Shown in pieces: positions 10,399 to 22,761 of a DNA stretch of 64,000 nucleotides. Source of the stretch: Pomacea canaliculata (lineage: Eukaryota; Mollusca; Gastropoda; Architaenioglossa; Ampullariidae). The stretch lies in contig NC_037599.1 of the NCBI RefSeq assembly GCF_003073045.1, positions 26,078,695-26,142,694 of the forward strand. The letters are read 5' to 3'. The number at the start of each line of letters is the position of its first letter. Position 1 is the first letter of the stretch. The notes beneath the pieces are model-generated. The model did not search any database and was not told the DNA's origin. It saw only the letters and a program-made list of their open reading frames with translations. Both the position numbers and the translations under genes were made by a program.

Positions 10399-12641
10399 TT
10401 TGACTAAACAGTCATCTATATGCTTAAGGCTATTGCATCATGTAGTATTTCTAGGCTAATCCTTTTGACTACATTAGTTGTAGGAGAAAATACCTTCTGC
10501 AAAATCGAAGCCTGTTAAAAATAATAACATCTAGAAATACTTCTGTTGATTTAAGAGATTTTAAAATAAGTGACTTTTCTGGAACAGAATAGACTAATGC
10601 AATTTCGACGTGAAAGTATGAAATAAAAAACTACTCTTGTCGTTGGCGATAAGACTTCATTATTATGGAGTCTTCGTGTGGTTCATACTTTGTCTTAGGA
10701 GTAAAATCTCGCGGGCTTAGGTCTTGCCGAGATTAGTGAAAAAAATCCCCATACCCTCACAGCACTGAATGAAACAGTTAAATACTGGGAAGGGAGAGAA
10801 ATTATGTGCTCCCCCTTCTAACTGCTGTGACTTACCTCTGGTTAACATCTTACTGATCTTGTTGGCGCAGATGCTGGGACATTAAAATTTTAATTTTACA
10901 TCAGCTCGAATAGTATTATTCAACTTGCCTGTAATGCTTTGATGTTTACCTGATTTTTTTTATATCGACATCCTCGAACCCTAATGTATAATCTATCATT
11001 TTTTTATCGTTTTTATATATACATGGTAAATAATTTGAAATAAACACGTATTTAGTAAAATGTGTTGTTCTGACTTTTATTAAATGGGGTTGTAATCTTT
11101 TTTTAAAATCTGTGTATGCTTTTGTGGTATATATTTTTATAGCAGTAATAAAATTAGTAGACTAAAGTTCGACTTGATACTGGTGTGTACTGTAGTGTAC
11201 ATGAGGGGTACACGGGGTGGGTTATAGGCTTTAGTGGCCTTTAACAAGATAACCACCGCGACACAACACTCAACCCATAAATTTAATTATTGCAGCCCAG
11301 ATAAATGTGGAGAGATACTGTACATTGTATTAGTCGGAATAGGCATGCATGCATAGACATGACCCTTCTTAAATGAATGGTGAAAGGGAAAAATATTTTC
11401 TGGTCTGCATCAAAGATAACAAAATGAACAATACATAGAGGAAAGAAATCTTGGAAAACAAACCAGAGATGTTAACAACTTTATTACCTGTCCTAAACTG
11501 AGAAAGAAAGTTAGATGAGCAAATATTAATATTCTGCTTAAACCAAATTTATATTTTAATTACAGCAATAAAAAACCAATCAAAGAACTTAACAAAAAGT
11601 TTTATTTACAATGTAAATGCAAAGCACAATTACAAGACACTAATCTAAGATTTAGACAAAATCGTAAACTACAAGCATTAACGAAATTCTGCGTGATTCA
11701 ATAAGCGAACAAAGATACATGATGATGAGTACATTTGCAAAACTTGTGGACAACTGGCAATGTTTGATAGCCTTTCATTATTTATTTGCTTTTGCTACTA
11801 ATCGAGACTTGCAGTGAGCACTTGGCATTCACTCCGATGAGGAGATTGCTGGGGAAACAGTATGTGAACAATGAAATGCGGACATGTTATTTCATGAAAT
11901 ATGTAAACCACGAGAAAGCAATATGAGATTAAAGAGTATAATAGTGAGAGTGAGAGCGGTAGGATAATGGTCCAACACCAGACTGTCGTGGTAAGGCTCT
12001 TATATACGTTGGGAGAACAAAGACAATATTCGTATGATTATTGCAAGTGCTGGCCTAAGAAATTAATCTCGATTGATAAGTACAAATAGTCTTGGTATGG
12101 GCAGACCGAGTTGTTTCCTACCTGTGCTTACCATTATGCTCAGGTAAACTGCGTCGATTCTAACGAGTTGCCGGTATTTTAAAGATAAGAGGTAAGACAT
12201 TATATTACACGATTCTGTAAAAAATTGCTTTAACTGTACAAGTTCGAAAAGTAGTTTGTTAAAAACAGAAAGTAGATTTTACAATACAGAAAATATAAGG
12301 CATCACAAAAATGTGTTGTTTTCCAAAGTTTCGGCTTTAAACTAAAATATATCCAAATTCTCGTGAAATAGTTCACCTGTTAAACTTAAAAGATCATTGA
12401 AAATCATGCTGTTCTTAACTTAATTTCTAATTCAACATTTCTTCTATCTCTCTCTCTCTACTTAGAGTCCTGTGTCAGAAACCACTTGTTGGATTGTAAT
12501 TAATTATACGTGCTTTCTTAAATGAGAACAGAAATGTACTGGCTCATTTTGTGGCAAGTTCTTGACTCAGAATTAATTTGTTTTGTCTTCTTCTAAACAG
12601 TGGCTGAGTAAGACATGAAAGAAGATGATAGCTGCATTTGA
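10399..12641. other. Intergenic between TM-anchored GIMAP and CaaX GIMAP
   Basis: No gene seen. The part up to about 11515 is the right end of duplication unit A and matches 54000-55115. The rest (11515-12640) is AT-rich unique-looking DNA with a CT repeat near 12447-12460. Possible poly(A) signals lie at 10621 and 11039. Confidence 0.5.
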
Positions 12642-15600
12642 TTACATAACAGAGCACTTCGGTACCAGCATACTTCCGACAACTGGAAGGATAAATCTTG
12701 TCCCTATATCTTTGAGAGTTTCAAAGAAGCTAGGTTCTTCTTTTTCTTCAACAATAGCTTGCCGTGTGTCTTTGACTGCCTCATCCCTCGTCATACTCCC
12801 AGCTCTTTGACGGCGAAGGATGGCTGCAAGTACACTTTGGTGGTAAGTGTCGACCATCTCATTGGTGAAGTATCTCCCATGGTTTCTCTGAACCAAGTCC
12901 TACAGGACACAAATTAAAGTACATATTCTGAGTTTTAAACAAGTTTGATAGAACCTTTATAATAATGTTTTACACTGGAAAAATGTCGGCTATTTTGCTC
13001 AGAAATTCATACAAAAAAAGGACAGAGAAACTCAACATTTCTGTATGTTTATACGTAAATGTTTGCCACCCCCGCCCATTAGTTTATTTTGGCTGAAAAA
13101 TGTTACTAATCTTATCATTACCTAATATTACTGATCAATTCTTGAAGTTTCGAAACATTCTTCTTTCTTAAACTTTATGGTATTCACATTTTGAGATATA
13201 CTGATCAGTAAGCGGTAATCAGTAAAGCTACAGTGAACATCCGCTTCTAATGCTGTGAGAAGGAGATATTGTTTATCATTCACTTCTTGGCATAAATTTC
13301 AGACAAACGACAGCAGGGTGTAAAAACTGATAAACTTTCTCTTCTTGTATGTGATATACAGTATTTGAAAGTAGTGAAATTGATTTTTAGAATCTAAACA
13401 GTAAATTCTACCTTTTCCTTTAAAACTATGACTATGACATTAAAGAAAAAATTTAGAGGAAAGAACAAATACAACAAAAATATTCCGATATTTACACATT
13501 CATATACCAGATAAGGATTGACAATTTAATTTCATTTTATAAAAGTGGTGTGTGTGTGTGTGCGTGACAGAGAGAGGGAAAAAACAATTAGTTTTGTGGA
13601 ATAGGATAATTAAAAATACAAGGTATTAAAAATACTCACATAAGCCATGTTTAAGACAACATTTGCATATTTCTTCCTCACTTCAAATGAACCAGTGTTG
13701 TCTACAACACAAAAGCGGTTGTACGCGTCACACAAAACTTCCTTGAGATCTTCAGATGCTTCCCCAATTTGGATTTTCAGAGCATCCAGCATTTTCTCTG
13801 TGGAAAGAGAGAGTTGTGTCCGTATAAGAATGCTTTCCTTTTGAATGGGGTCAAGAAGAAATACTTGAATCATTTCTGACTAAGCAAGAAAAGAAATAAC
13901 ACATACACGTTTTTGCTTACATTATAGATATAAGAAATACTATACAAAAATACAGTTTCATGACTGTCAAGACTGCCTTCAATGTAATAATTGTATTTAC
14001 TTAAATTTCCACTTGTTCTCGAGATACAAATATACACTAAAAGAAGTTTTTACCTCTTTCTCTTCTGCATTTGTTGGTGCATAGCATTTGATGATGGTGG
14101 TCTTCCTTTGACATTGAACCTTGCTGACATGAGCCGCGGTGAGACTGGTTCCCAGGCATTCAGTGCCTGCGTTGCCTATGTTGACATCAGCAGTTCTACT
14201 CCCTGGGTATGATCGTGGTCCAGGTCTTTGTGGCCTGAGTAAATAATGGTTTCTCCTGATGTTAGTCTGGTCTGGCAACTTCCATTCCTTCTGGTTTAGC
14301 GTAACCCGAGAACCCCGATGTTGTATTTTCTCATTTCTCTTGCCACTTGAGCTGACTTGCCACTTTCATAGAGGGTTCTGATGTTCCAGGTCCCTATCCT
14401 GGTCCCTATCCTTGGTCGTCAAAAGATGAGCCAGCAAGCTGGCTTCCCTAAGGCTTTCACTAGCATACGTCAGAAGCTCTTCTAGAGAGGAATCTTCCCG
14501 AGAAGGCCCTTGTGATATTGTTGTGGTTTCTGTAACATCTTTTTTTTTACATGAGTGGCTTGTTAGCCCAAAGAAACCCCCCAACCTGGAGGGCCAGGGT
14601 GCAACATTTTAGTCTGGCCTCTTCCTTGACAGACCTGTTCCGCTTGGTTACACCTGCCAGGAGCACAATAATCCTGCCTGTGGATCAACAAGGTGCACAA
14701 GCCACCACACCACTACAAGTTGCACCAACTGGTGGTGGAATATATTCTATAATTGTGTTTTGCCACCGAAAGTTGGGTGTTGCTTCAAATGTGCAAAAGA
14801 TCTTTAACTGAAGTTCAGACTAGCGATTAGGTAAACATTTTTGCAATCTGTGTAAATTTAAGAATGTGTTATGAAGTTCGTATTTGATTGTTGACACACA
14901 TGCTCACCAAAAGGAACTTGAAGATCATCTCCTCCTGTAAAAACCATCATGAGATGATGACGAACACTTTGTCCAAACAAATTCTGAAGAGTCTTAATAG
15001 CTCCATATTCCTCCTGTTTCAGAAATAATTTTGATAGAACTGTAAAATAGTAGCGGCAACGATTGAACTTTCTTCTCTTTTGTACGTTATCCTGTATCCA
15101 TAAATGTTGACGAAAAAATATTGAGTTAATACAGCTTCTGTGTCTTTTGTTCAAACATAAGTTAACTGAAAGATGCCAACTCAGAAATGGCTGTTTTCAG
15201 TCAAAACCGCTAAATGATCTACAATTTATATTGACTACCTTGCATATATCATTAATTATGACATCAACAATGTCATGTTAGAATAATTGTAATAAGCATA
15301 TCTATGATTACCTCAGTGAAGCGACGATCACATCGAAGAACGATGATCACAACATGAGGGCCTGGACAGGCTACAGCTACGCTCTTGCCAACTTCAACCA
15401 GAACTTCTTCTTCTTCGCGGTGAGTGTCACACACCCCAGGTGTGTCTGTCACCTTTTTTACAGTAAAAACTAATGATAGGTATCAGCCGTGATGGTCTAA
15501 GCAGGCAGTATTAGGAGTCAGAAAAAAAGTCGCACTCAAATTAGGGTTCTTTTTACCTATTTTAAAAAATTGCAATGAAATAAAAAAAAATGTTTTTAAA

Positions 15601-15923
15601 TAGAAAAGTAGCACTGATGTTGATAAAAAGTTCTTAAAATTAGTAAATAATTAAACAGTTTTGAATAAAAAATGAGCTTTAACAGATAACATTCATTTCT
15701 ATTTAGTTTAATAAACTGCCCATAGTTTTTTTTTCTGAATACTTATTTAAGTACTCACACTTAACTTTATCCCTTCCACTAATGCTTCCGCCCATTGACA
15801 GATTTTCGTGTCAGAGGTCAGCCCTCGTCTACTCTTAAAGGCTTCACGACCGAGAAGAGTATTTCCGAGAGCACTTTTCCCACTTCCAGTCTTACCCAGC
15901 AGCACAACGCGCAGCTCCTCCAT
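12642..15923 (-). CDS. Single-AIG1 GIMAP-like GTPase ending in a CaaX box
   Basis: Five coding exons on the minus strand, 15759-15923, 15312-15452, 14908-15013, 13640-13797 and 12642-12899, total 828 nt, 275 residues, all phase-consistent. The start [10 protein letters not shown] at 15923 lies 1 nt inside an exon after acceptor TAG, so a 5' UTR exon is likely; an alternative upstream coding exon (16103-16277) is possible. P-loop GKTGSGKS (10-17), DTPG (58-61) and canonical G4 FTGGDDL (127-133), so nucleotide binding should be intact. After a long charged C-terminal extension the protein ends KCSVM. CSVM fits a CaaX prenylation box, and terminal Met favours farnesyl. Middle exon lengths (141, 106, 158) equal those of the gene at 55934-59840, its closest relative here. 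Intron 3 hosts an RTE-like LINE fragment. Confidence 0.88.
13990..14790 (-). mobile_element. RTE-like LINE 5' fragment (endonuclease) in a GIMAP intron
   Basis: Minus-strand translation gives the start of an APE-type endonuclease ([20 protein letters not shown], near 14392-14333) and further down [12 protein letters not shown] (near 14085-14050), with frameshifts between. These are hallmark RTE/BovB-like endonuclease strings. No RT domain follows, so the copy is a truncated, dead 5' piece. It lies between exons 3 and 4 of the CaaX GIMAP gene in the same orientation and does not touch the splice sites. Confidence 0.75.
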
Positions 15924-16043
15924 CCTAGTAACAAAAATACCTCAAACAGTTTACTGTAATTTTCTCAGTTACAACTACAATCAAGTCAAAGCCATGAGAA
16001 AGAATTTACTTTACAACTTGTTTAATACTTTAATGAAACATGA

Positions 16044-16277
16044 TTAAATTTTAATATACTCATATAATGAGACCGATGTAGAATAAAATTTACATTTTAC
16101 CTTCAATTTTTCCTGTTTATTGACTGATGTAGCGTTAACCTTAGAAGAAGCTAGTATTACATCTGATTCGCTAGCTACATCGTAAACAGAGTTTTTCTTT
16201 CCGTAAATACCGAGGCGGAGTCTCCGGATTTTAACGGGTGCATCATGACCTCCTTTGACCTCGGCTCTGCATTTCAA
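16044..16277 (-). other. Possible 5' exon of the CaaX GIMAP gene
   Basis: A minus-strand frame beginning MKCRAEVKGG at 16277 stays open to a good donor AAG|GTAAAA at about 16103. Its phase (0) could join an alternative acceptor GGAG|GAG just inside the next exon, adding about 58 residues before ELRVVLLGK. No domain is recognisable and the related gene at 55934 has only four residues before this point, so the exon may equally be 5' UTR. Confidence 0.25.
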
Positions 16278-16279
16278 GG

Positions 16280-17300
16280 TACGCCCAGAAAATGCATGTG
16301 TGACTTCAAACTTTTCACTTGCGATCTAGTCCTATAATGGGTGGGGATTATATGGGTGTGGCTGCAAACCTGTTGGCTTCTGACACAAGAAGTGCAACAA
16401 AAAAAAAAGCTATTAAAATTATTACACATTATATGTGATGCTTCCTGATATTCTTAATTTATTCGTAAGGCTTTGTGCTTATACTATATACTTACCATAC
16501 AGAAAATAGTGTTGTTGAAAATATTCAATACTCATATATTAAAATAGATCGTCATACTTTAGATGCAGAGGCTGTCAGAAGAACTGACAGATTTGTACAT
16601 TTGTACTTCCCTCCGCTACACTTTTTGTACTTACTATATATACAGCGAGATTGAAATATACGTTCGCTGAGTTTTATACAAACATCTGGAGTCTTTAAAA
16701 TTATGTTGATTTTATTTGTTTGTTTTATTGCAATGCTTGTGTTGAATAAAATAGACTTCAAACAACATTTTATGTGATAAAGACACTGACCTGACGAGGT
16801 ATAACAAGAGATCTTACAGAATAAATTTAAAATAAGGGGGCGCTACTCTGTGGCTTGACCCCGGCTCACAATCATTCTCTACGTTTTTTGACGTGTTTGA
16901 ATTCTACGGGAATTTCGCTTACTCAAGCTTGTGCATGAATGGTTATAAGTGTTACTTCAATACGTCTGACTGTGAGGAGCACCGTATTGCTGCGTGTGAG
17001 TGTCCCTGTACGGGATAAATTTCTTTTACCAATACCGCGTCCATTTTGTGACCGTTGGTTAGATCTATAGATAGTCAGAAACGGACTGAAACGGACTACA
17101 GGTGCGGCCAATCGGGACTATCTGGCTGATAACACTCCCTTCAGTGACTGAGTATCGTCCCTACCAGGTAGATCTATTACAATCCCAACCCAAAACATTA
17201 TTATTAATACCTAGTTGAATCGGTGATAGATCTGCCATGATCGTGCTATGAGCAGTGTAGTCTATGCGTGTGTGTGTGCCTGTACGGCAGACTTTCACAC
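16280..17300. other. Intergenic, no gene seen
   Basis: AT-rich to about 16780, then a less biased segment with many stops. No convincing ORF or domain. It probably includes the promoter side of the CaaX GIMAP gene and the start of the LINE debris that follows. Confidence 0.4.
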
Positions 17301-17328
17301 TTCCATGTGTTAGAGTAGCGCTGTCTTC

Positions 17329-20230
17329 ATGCTGATCTACAGTCGGGACTTTCTGCTATCGCTGAGGCAGAAGGCCACACAGGCCCCTGTTGTGAATTTC
17401 AGTGACATTCCGACACAGGGCGGGCAAAGAAAAAAGAAACTGAGAGGATCTAGAGGAGGAGTCAGACACAGACTGAAGAGGAGAGGGTGCCGACATCCAC
17501 TGCCAGCCATCACCCTGTCGAATGTGCGCTCTCTCCACAACAACAGGACGAGCTGTCTGCGCTCATTAAATTCGATGGAGACTACGACGTTGTGACCTCT
17601 TCTGTTTCACTGAAACATGGCTAACAGAGGAGGAGACATTCGGACTTGAAGGATACACAACGATTCGATTTGACAGGAATGCACAAGCGACAACAAGCAT
17701 GTAGGGGAGGCTTGTGTATGCTTGCAAATGAGAAATGGGCACGAACTACACAGTACGAGAAAGACTAGTACCCCATTATGAGAATACTGACAGTGTCCTT
17801 CAGGCCGCATTATTTACCTCGTGAATTCGGCCAAATCACTGTGGTCCTCGTCTATGTGCCCGGCCCAGACTTCAAACCTTGCAGCTGAGCACATTGCAGA
17901 CACATATATCGAGCGGACAACAAGATCAGTTGATCAGCCTGTGTTTTGCTCGGTGACTTCAACCGCTGTGATGTCTGTAAGCTGCTCCCTGTCTCCATCA
18001 ATACGTCACGTGTCCCACCCGCCTCGACAGAACGTAGACAGGTGTTTCGGTAATGTGCCGCCGCTTATGTTTCCAAGTGCCGGCCGCCGCTGGGCAGATC
18101 GGACCACAACATTGTTCATCTGCTACCCACATACAGACAGCTCCTTAAACGTGAAAAGCCGACAACACTATGTATTAGGACCTGGACAAATGAAGCAACT
18201 GAGCTGCTCAGAGACTGCCTAGAGGTCACTGACTGGATCTGTTCTTCACTACCTGTGGAGACGACCTGGACTGTCTGGCAGACACAATCACCTCTTACAT
18301 CACCTTCTGTGAAGAGTCTGTCATCCCTACCAAGCAGATCTGCAGCTATCCAAATAACAACCATGGCTACGTAAAGGACTGAAGCACTGTCTCAATGAAA
18401 AGAAGATAGCTTTTATGCAAGAGAACAAACAGAAAGTGAAAGAAAAGGAGAAGGAGTTCAGGGCAAAGGCAAGAACGGCTAGGGTGGAATACAGAAAGAA
18501 GGTGGAAAGCAATTAATTGAGGGCACGCAAGAGATGCTTGGAAGGGCCTGGACACCATGATGGGTAGAGAACGCAAGACACAAAGAGTAAAGTGATGACC
18601 CAGTGTCATTTGTTAATGAGCTCAACACTTCTACGCGCGGTTTGATGTGAGAGACTTCAGCAATGAAGCAGAAAATATCTGTTCTTCACTGTCGGCAGCC
18701 ACTGTCACCATCTGTGAGGGAGATGTTTTCAGAATTCTCTCTCATGTGAACCCGACGTAAAGCCCTGGACCTGACCACGTGAGAGGCAAAATACTCAAGA
18801 GTGTGCTAGTCAGCTGAGTGTGTTTTTACCAGACTTTTTCAGCTCTCCCTTGACTCTCATAGTGTCCCCCGCGTTGGAGAACATCCACAATAATACCAGT
18901 GCCAAAGAAGCCTCATGCTACCAACTTGAAAGACTTTCGACCTGTGGCTCTCACGTCTGTTGTGGCCAAATGTTTAGAGAGAGTTGTGGGAAGATTGTTA
19001 ATCCCCACCATGGCTGATCGCTGGATCCTTTGCAGTTTGCCTACAAGCCACGCAGGGGGGTGTTGATGCAACTCTCACGCTTTTAAATACTATCCTACAA
19101 CACTTGGACACTTCTGGCACCTATGTGGTCTGTTCATGGACTTTTCCAGCGCCTTCAACACGGTCCAGCCACACCTTCTTGTACAGCGCCTACTAGACCT
19201 GGATGTCAACACTGGCCTAGTTTATATGGATCAGATCATTCCTGAAGGACCGACCACAAGAGGGTGGGTTTCAGAGTTCCACCGACAGGTACTAATAGGG
19301 TCCAGCAGCTCGTCTGACGGAGTTTATTTGTCAGTGGATGGAATGATTCTGTCAGATGAGCAGATCCTCAACACGGGTACCCCTCAGGGATTGTGCTTTC
19401 CCCCATCCTGTTCTCTGTATATACAAATGGGATTAGTATTAACAGTGCTATTCTCAAACTTGTTAAATATGCAAGATGACATTGGCCCTTGTGGGCTGCC
19501 TGAAAGACGAGCAGTCCCTGTCACAGTACCTGGCCTGTGTGGGGAGCTGGAGGAGTGGTTGACCGCAGCTTTCTGGATCTGAACGTTGACAAAACGGAGG
19601 AGATGCCTTTGGAAGAGCCTACGAAGGAAGAGATGGCACAACCCCTCTCTCCCCACCACTCCAAATCAAGGGACAGCAGGTGCAGAGGGCTGCTGTTTAG
19701 GTACCTTGGTACAGTGATCGACGGAAAGCTCTCATTTAGTGATCACGTGAACCAAGTGTACAAAAAGGCCAGCAACGGCTGTACCTTCTGAGGAGACTTC
19801 GCAGCTTCGACGTCAGCTTGGGGTGCTGGAGACTGTGTACAGGTCTCTTGTTGAGAGCATCCTCTCATTCAACATCGCTGCCTGGTATGGTCATCTACTA
19901 GTCAAAGACAAGGCAAGGCTGCCAGAATCATCCACCAGGCAAATAAAATTATTGGTCAAGCACAGCTGCACTTTCTGACTTGTACTTCATGCAGTCAGAA
20001 GGATGGCACATAACATCATTTCGGACCTGAAACACCCTCTCCACACTAGCTTCCAGCTGTTGCCCTCAGGCAGGCGCTATAAGGTACCACGCATAAGGAA
20101 GCTGCCTACCGAGAGGTCTTCGTGCCAGCAGCCATCACCATCCTAAATAAAGGCACAAGGACTCAGGAGGATCAAACAGAGACTGAAGAAGAGTGAGTGC
20201 TGACATCTATTGTCAGCCATCACCTCGTGT
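17329..20230 (+). mobile_element. LINE (CR1/L2/Rex1-like), near full-length but decayed
   Basis: Ordered hallmarks across three frames: endonuclease start LSNVRSLHNN (about 17516), endonuclease core CFTETWLTEEE (about 17603), linker lysine-rich helix with LNEKKIAFMQENKQKVKEKE (about 18390), RT block FSSAFNTVQPHLL (about 19141), GTPQG (about 19376), a YADD catalytic box broken by a 1-nt deletion (about 19465-19478), SFSDHVNQVYKKA (about 19735) and C-terminal LLPSGRRYK (about 20057). Many stops and frameshifts make it non-functional. It lies upstream of the first detectable lectin exon. Confidence 0.85.
20165..20225 (+). repeat. Repeat of the LINE 5' segment directly after its 3' end
   Basis: The stretch GACTGAAGAAGAGTGAGTGC to the GTCAGCCATCACC motif closely matches 17465-17515, the sequence just before the endonuclease start of the LINE. 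A second 5' fragment of the same family therefore follows the first, by tandem insertion or rearrangement. No further coding continues. Confidence 0.55.
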
Positions 20231-20399
20231 GTCATTCTTGTCAATGACATTTTCTGGACGCAGCCGCGGTAAAGTTGAAAGAAAAATGAACAATTAGCAA
20301 AATAAACAACTGATCAATGCGTACGTGTCATCTACGGTGTCACCGATCACCGCAACTAAAAATATATCCATGGTATTCATATTGCCATGGCATAGCGTC

Positions 20400-21560
20400 G
20401 CACGAAACTGTTTCATCCTACACTTTGTGCGAGTTTGTTGCCTGTCTCGCGGTAAGTCGCTGCGATCTGCGCGGTTCGGACACGATAGGGACTGTCATTT
20501 CTGGTACTGTCATCTGACACCACAGACACTGTTACTTCTGGCACACAGGCATTGTCACAAGAGTTCTGTGGTGATGGTTTGGAAGAGTAGCATACCACCC
20601 TGGCGTTTCCTCTTCACTGTCGTCATCCTGAAGGTATGGCGCCTCCCGCAGTTGAATGTCCTTTATCTTGGAGTTATACCAAATGATCGTCTAGGTACAC
20701 AAGAAGGACTGAAATTAAACAGTTCGCATGGTGGTCTGCATTAACCTCTGGAAAGTGGCTGGTGTGGACGTCAGACCCATTGGCATCCTGGAACGGGCGT
20801 GTTGCCAGCGGCCCTAGCCAGTCCTTTTGTTGACAATGTCTTCTCAAGATGAGCTTCATGCACGGCTGCCTGTACTGCCTGCGCCACATCTGCGGTAGAG
20901 TCCATTATCCGATCAAGGACGTTCTTCCTAGTAGAAGCGACACGCGCCTCCTGCGCTCACTTGTGACCACATCGACCAGGTCCTTGACCACCAGGATAGG
21001 AACGTCCTCAGACGCTGGCCGTAAACATGTCCACCACCGCCACTCCTGAGTTTGTTTTAGCTGTAAGTCCTGTATGTGCCCTCGTGCCCACTCGTCAGTG
21101 ACCGTCGTTTACCTCACTGCCGGTGTCGAGCAACGCCATCACTCAACTGCCATAAATGACAACCTCCGCCGTCGGACATTTCCAGTCAGGCCAGCTACAC
21201 TTTATTTCCCTGTCATCCTGTTACGGACGACGGGGGCAGGTCACTTTCCCTGACCGGTCGGGCTGCAGTCCTCCGAGATGGTGTCAATCGCCGCCACTTC
21301 GACGCTCTGCGCCGCCTTCTACCTCGCCTGCTTAAATTCTGGAGCTTCGCGCGTATTCGTCGACCACCTCATCACGTTGCTGTGGCACTGATGTCGACAT
21401 TTTTGTTCGCCGTACGCCTCCACTAGGACATCCAAGATCTTTCTCGGCGTATCTCTTGCGTCATGCGGAAGCATCAACACTCGACGTCTGGCAGGTCCCT
21501 CCAGCGAGCTCAAGATGTAACCACGAGCCGCATTCTGACACATCGGGTTTATGGCGAGAG
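20400..21560 (-). mobile_element. LTR-retrotransposon gag-protease fragment, decayed
   Basis: On the minus strand, 21543-21319 reads as a gag-like helix-rich segment (LEGPARRRVLMLP, then ILDVLVEAYGE). Further down a retropepsin-type active site ALLDTGSEV is encoded at 21136-21110. Stops and frameshifts separate the pieces and no LTRs or RT were recognised. The order gag then protease fits a Ty3/gypsy-like element. 20400-21100 has no clear domain and is included only as the likely continuation. Confidence 0.6.
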
Positions 21561-21577
21561 CTAACTCGACCTCTGTT

Positions 21578-21820
21578 TCAATCTCGTCGACACTCGTTGG
21601 TCCATCGGCAAACTACTGAAAGCGGACTAACTAGTATGCTCGTAGAGCCTCTGCCCACCCAACGGATAGCATCATGGTCCTCTCTATGTACTAATCTTCT
21701 GTCGTGGGCTTCTGCCGTGATGAACAAATGTTTCTTTTTGTTCAGCAGTGCTTTTAGGCCGTTGGTCACCCAAGGTTTGTTGTTAGGATAAACATACACT
21801 GCCTTGATGGACTGGTGCAA
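21578..21820 (-). mobile_element. LINE linker/pre-RT fragment
   Basis: Minus-strand translation begins with a YPNNKPWVTNGLKALLNKKK string, the conserved stretch between endonuclease and RT in CR1/L2-like LINEs. The frame then loses similarity. It is a truncated piece in opposite orientation to the LINE at 17329. Confidence 0.7.
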
Positions 21821-21829
21821 TCAACACTA

Positions 21830-21958
21830 TTTTACTCCTCACTTTTACTCCTAACTGTGTGTTAAATGTCTGTATGGGTATGTGAGCAAAGACAAATTTC
21901 TGTCCTCCTGGGCAGACAATAAAGTCTGTTTTGATTTTGATTTGATTTTGATTTTATG
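21830..21958 (+). mobile_element. LINE 3' end with (GATTTT)n tail
   Basis: Contains CTGTCCTCCTGGGCAGACAATAAAGT followed by an ATTTTGATTTG microsatellite tail, the usual ending of CR1/L2-type LINEs. It is a 5'-truncated 3' terminus. It may be the displaced tail of the plus-strand LINE upstream. Confidence 0.65.
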
Positions 21959-22209
21959 AAACCAGGTATTAAAGGGAGACAATACCCTCTTGAGCGATAA
22001 CGAGTTACATTATATCAAAACGCAGCAAGTACTTTAATATAACTCTTTTTTCTTGTCGGTGTATGACAGTTCTACAATGCACTGTCATTCCCACTAAGAT
22101 TTTTGCTTCAGCCTTTTGTTCTATTGTTAAAACTCTCTGAAACGGTAAGCAATCACTTTTGCATAGTTTATTCCTTGTTACTTCTCGAGGAGCATAGGTA
22201 ATCAGCAAC

Positions 22210-22625
22210 ACCTCATCACCAGAGCCGGTTTGGGGCAGTTTTACCTCTCTTCAGTTGGGCCCATGTGGTTCCGTCATCCTTTACCTCACTCTCTACTGTT
22301 CTTTTCCAAGTCTGCTTTGGTCTCCCAACTTTCTTCATCCCTGAGAATTTCAGTCAAGAGCCTTCCTGGCAATGGTGTCAGCTGGTTTGTGCAGGGTGTG
22401 TCCTATCAAGCCCCATTTGCGCTTTGTGATGTCTTGGATAGTGGCATTCTGATTAATTCTTTTCCACAGGTTGCTGTTGGAGATCTTTTCAGGTCATCTT
22501 ATTCCCAGAATATGGCGTAGGCATCGTTTGGTAAAGCTCTGAGCTTGTTGTTGATGGTGTTTGCTACTCTCCAGGTTGCAGAACCACACAGTAGGACTGC
22601 CTTCACATTTATGTTTGAGATGTGG
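22210..22625 (-). mobile_element. RTE-like LINE 3' coding end
   Basis: On the minus strand, 22615-22210 encodes the typical C-terminal end of an RTE-like polyprotein: LLCGSATWRVANTINNKL, KWGLIGHTLHKPAD and KVGRPKQTWKRTVESE, then TTWAQLKR. Frameshifts interrupt it. It lies just upstream of the first lectin exon found and may have replaced or displaced the missing exon A of CTLD1. Confidence 0.8.
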
Positions 22626-22761
22626 ATCCACTTTTCCATACATATACATAAATTACATATGTAATGTGATGGGTAGCTGTGTTAAATTTCTTTTTATTTT
22701 TTAATTATTTAATGTGTCCATATCTTGAAATATATTACACAGGCATACACTTTATCTAAAG

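Larger units (their letters stand above)
1150..11515. repeat. Segmental duplication unit A (direct repeat of 45600-55115)
   Basis: Sequence from about 1150 (TGTTGACATGTGAGTTTT area) to about 11515 reappears in the same order and orientation at 45600-55115. Matching blocks include non-coding DNA (1990-2240 with 46720-46945, 7050-8440 with 50250-51660, 10400-11510 with 54000-55110), introns and exons. Unit A retains the full triple-AIG1 gene and carries a SINE insertion absent from unit B. The copies are separated by about 34 kb containing a CaaX-type GIMAP and the lectin gene. Confidence 0.9.

Noticed and set aside
16923..17111. Minus-strand frame MAAPVVRFSPF as a separate small gene
   Set aside because: 62 codons with no domain, next to LINE debris, and no splice or poly(A) support.
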